Source: Amoebophilaceae bacterium
Lineage (GTDB): Bacteria > Bacteroidota > Bacteroidia > Cytophagales > Amoebophilaceae
Direction of reading: 5' to 3'
Length of the DNA: 12,975 nucleotides
NCBI GenBank assembly: GCA_023257955.1
Contig: JALRAY010000027.1
Coordinates: forward strand, 1-12,975
The notes below the pieces were generated by a model that saw only the letters and a program-made list of their open reading frames with translations, ran no database searches and was not told where the DNA came from. How positions within the stretch are numbered: the first letter of the stretch is position 1; each line of letters starts with the position of its first letter. Position numbers and translations under genes: made by a program. Below are positions 12,945 through 12,975 of this stretch, piece by piece.

Positions 12945-12975
12945 CGATGTGAAACTTAGTTGTCATAAGCGATTT
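12900..12975 (+). repeat. Right arm of perfect 76-bp inverted repeat, probable mobile-element end
   Basis: This is the exact reverse complement of 1-76. The inner edge at 12899/12900 coincides with the point where the AAA-ATPase-like gene loses homology. An ATG at 12916 opens a 20-codon lysine-rich frame that runs off the window, mirroring the left arm. The same end of the same element therefore faces inward at both window ends. Family and full length cannot be read from 76 bp. Confidence 0.6.

Noticed and set aside
1..12975. Linear plasmid or phage genome with terminal inverted repeats
   Set aside because: Both repeat edges cut ordinary genes in mid-sequence and the content is chromosomal housekeeping; a collapsed mobile element at contig ends explains the exact length better.

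Overview
The window looks like a chromosomal segment (probably a whole short contig) of a Bacteroidota bacterium with a reduced, host-associated genome, most like the Amoebophilus/Cardinium group. Three things point there. First, a Bacteroidota gene set and gene orders: rpsU next to a Xer recombinase, an OmpH/PPIase/SurA cluster, leucine dehydrogenase, and an AccD lacking zinc cysteines. Second, Bacteroidota-type promoters (TTG about 20 nt before TAnnTTTG) and almost no Shine-Dalgarno sequences. Third, an AAA-ATPase-like/DUF1703 gene, truncated genes and a decaying duplicate. The taxon is inferred from gene content only; no rRNA is present.

Layout. 1-76 is one arm of a perfect 76-bp inverted repeat whose other arm is 12900-12975. 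Each arm cuts a gene: a DNA photolyase missing its N-terminal part on the left (77-682) and an AAA-ATPase-like gene missing all but its N-terminus on the right (12693-12899). Then come yidD (708-932), rpsU (1107-1301) and a complete Xer tyrosine recombinase (1358-2230). On the minus strand is an envelope-chaperone cluster read ompH (5271-4651), a membrane-anchored PPIase-like protein (4556-3633) and SurA (3658-2297). Diverging from ompH is a tandem pair of lipoprotein genes: copy 1 intact (5491-6537), copy 2 a pseudogene (6591-7635). Next are a PAP2 phosphatase (7794-8366), tsaE (8886-8425, minus), acpP (9054-9305), leucine dehydrogenase (9485-10585), and a minus-strand pair accD (12261-11425) then a methyltransferase (11381-10656). 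tRNA-His(GTG) lies at 12355-12429, divergent from accD. There is no gene-free stretch over 300 bp.

How the genes fit together. Most are housekeeping: translation (rpsU, tRNA-His, tsaE), membrane-protein insertion and outer-membrane protein folding (yidD, ompH, PPIase, surA), fatty-acid synthesis (acpP, accD), amino-acid catabolism (leucine dehydrogenase) and chromosome resolution (Xer). The accessory material is the lipoprotein pair and the repeat-bounded ends.

The most interesting item is the lipoprotein pair. After a lipobox, both copies carry a segment of about 79 residues (43-121) whose order of motifs resembles ubiquitin: an N-terminal beta-hairpin, an ENIKAQDGI helix end, and a DGRRL..D..........QLSIIV tail. 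It is not followed by a di-glycine. A bacterial lipoprotein presenting a ubiquitin-like domain in a presumed intracellular symbiont would be a plausible host-interaction factor. This is read by eye and needs a structural check.
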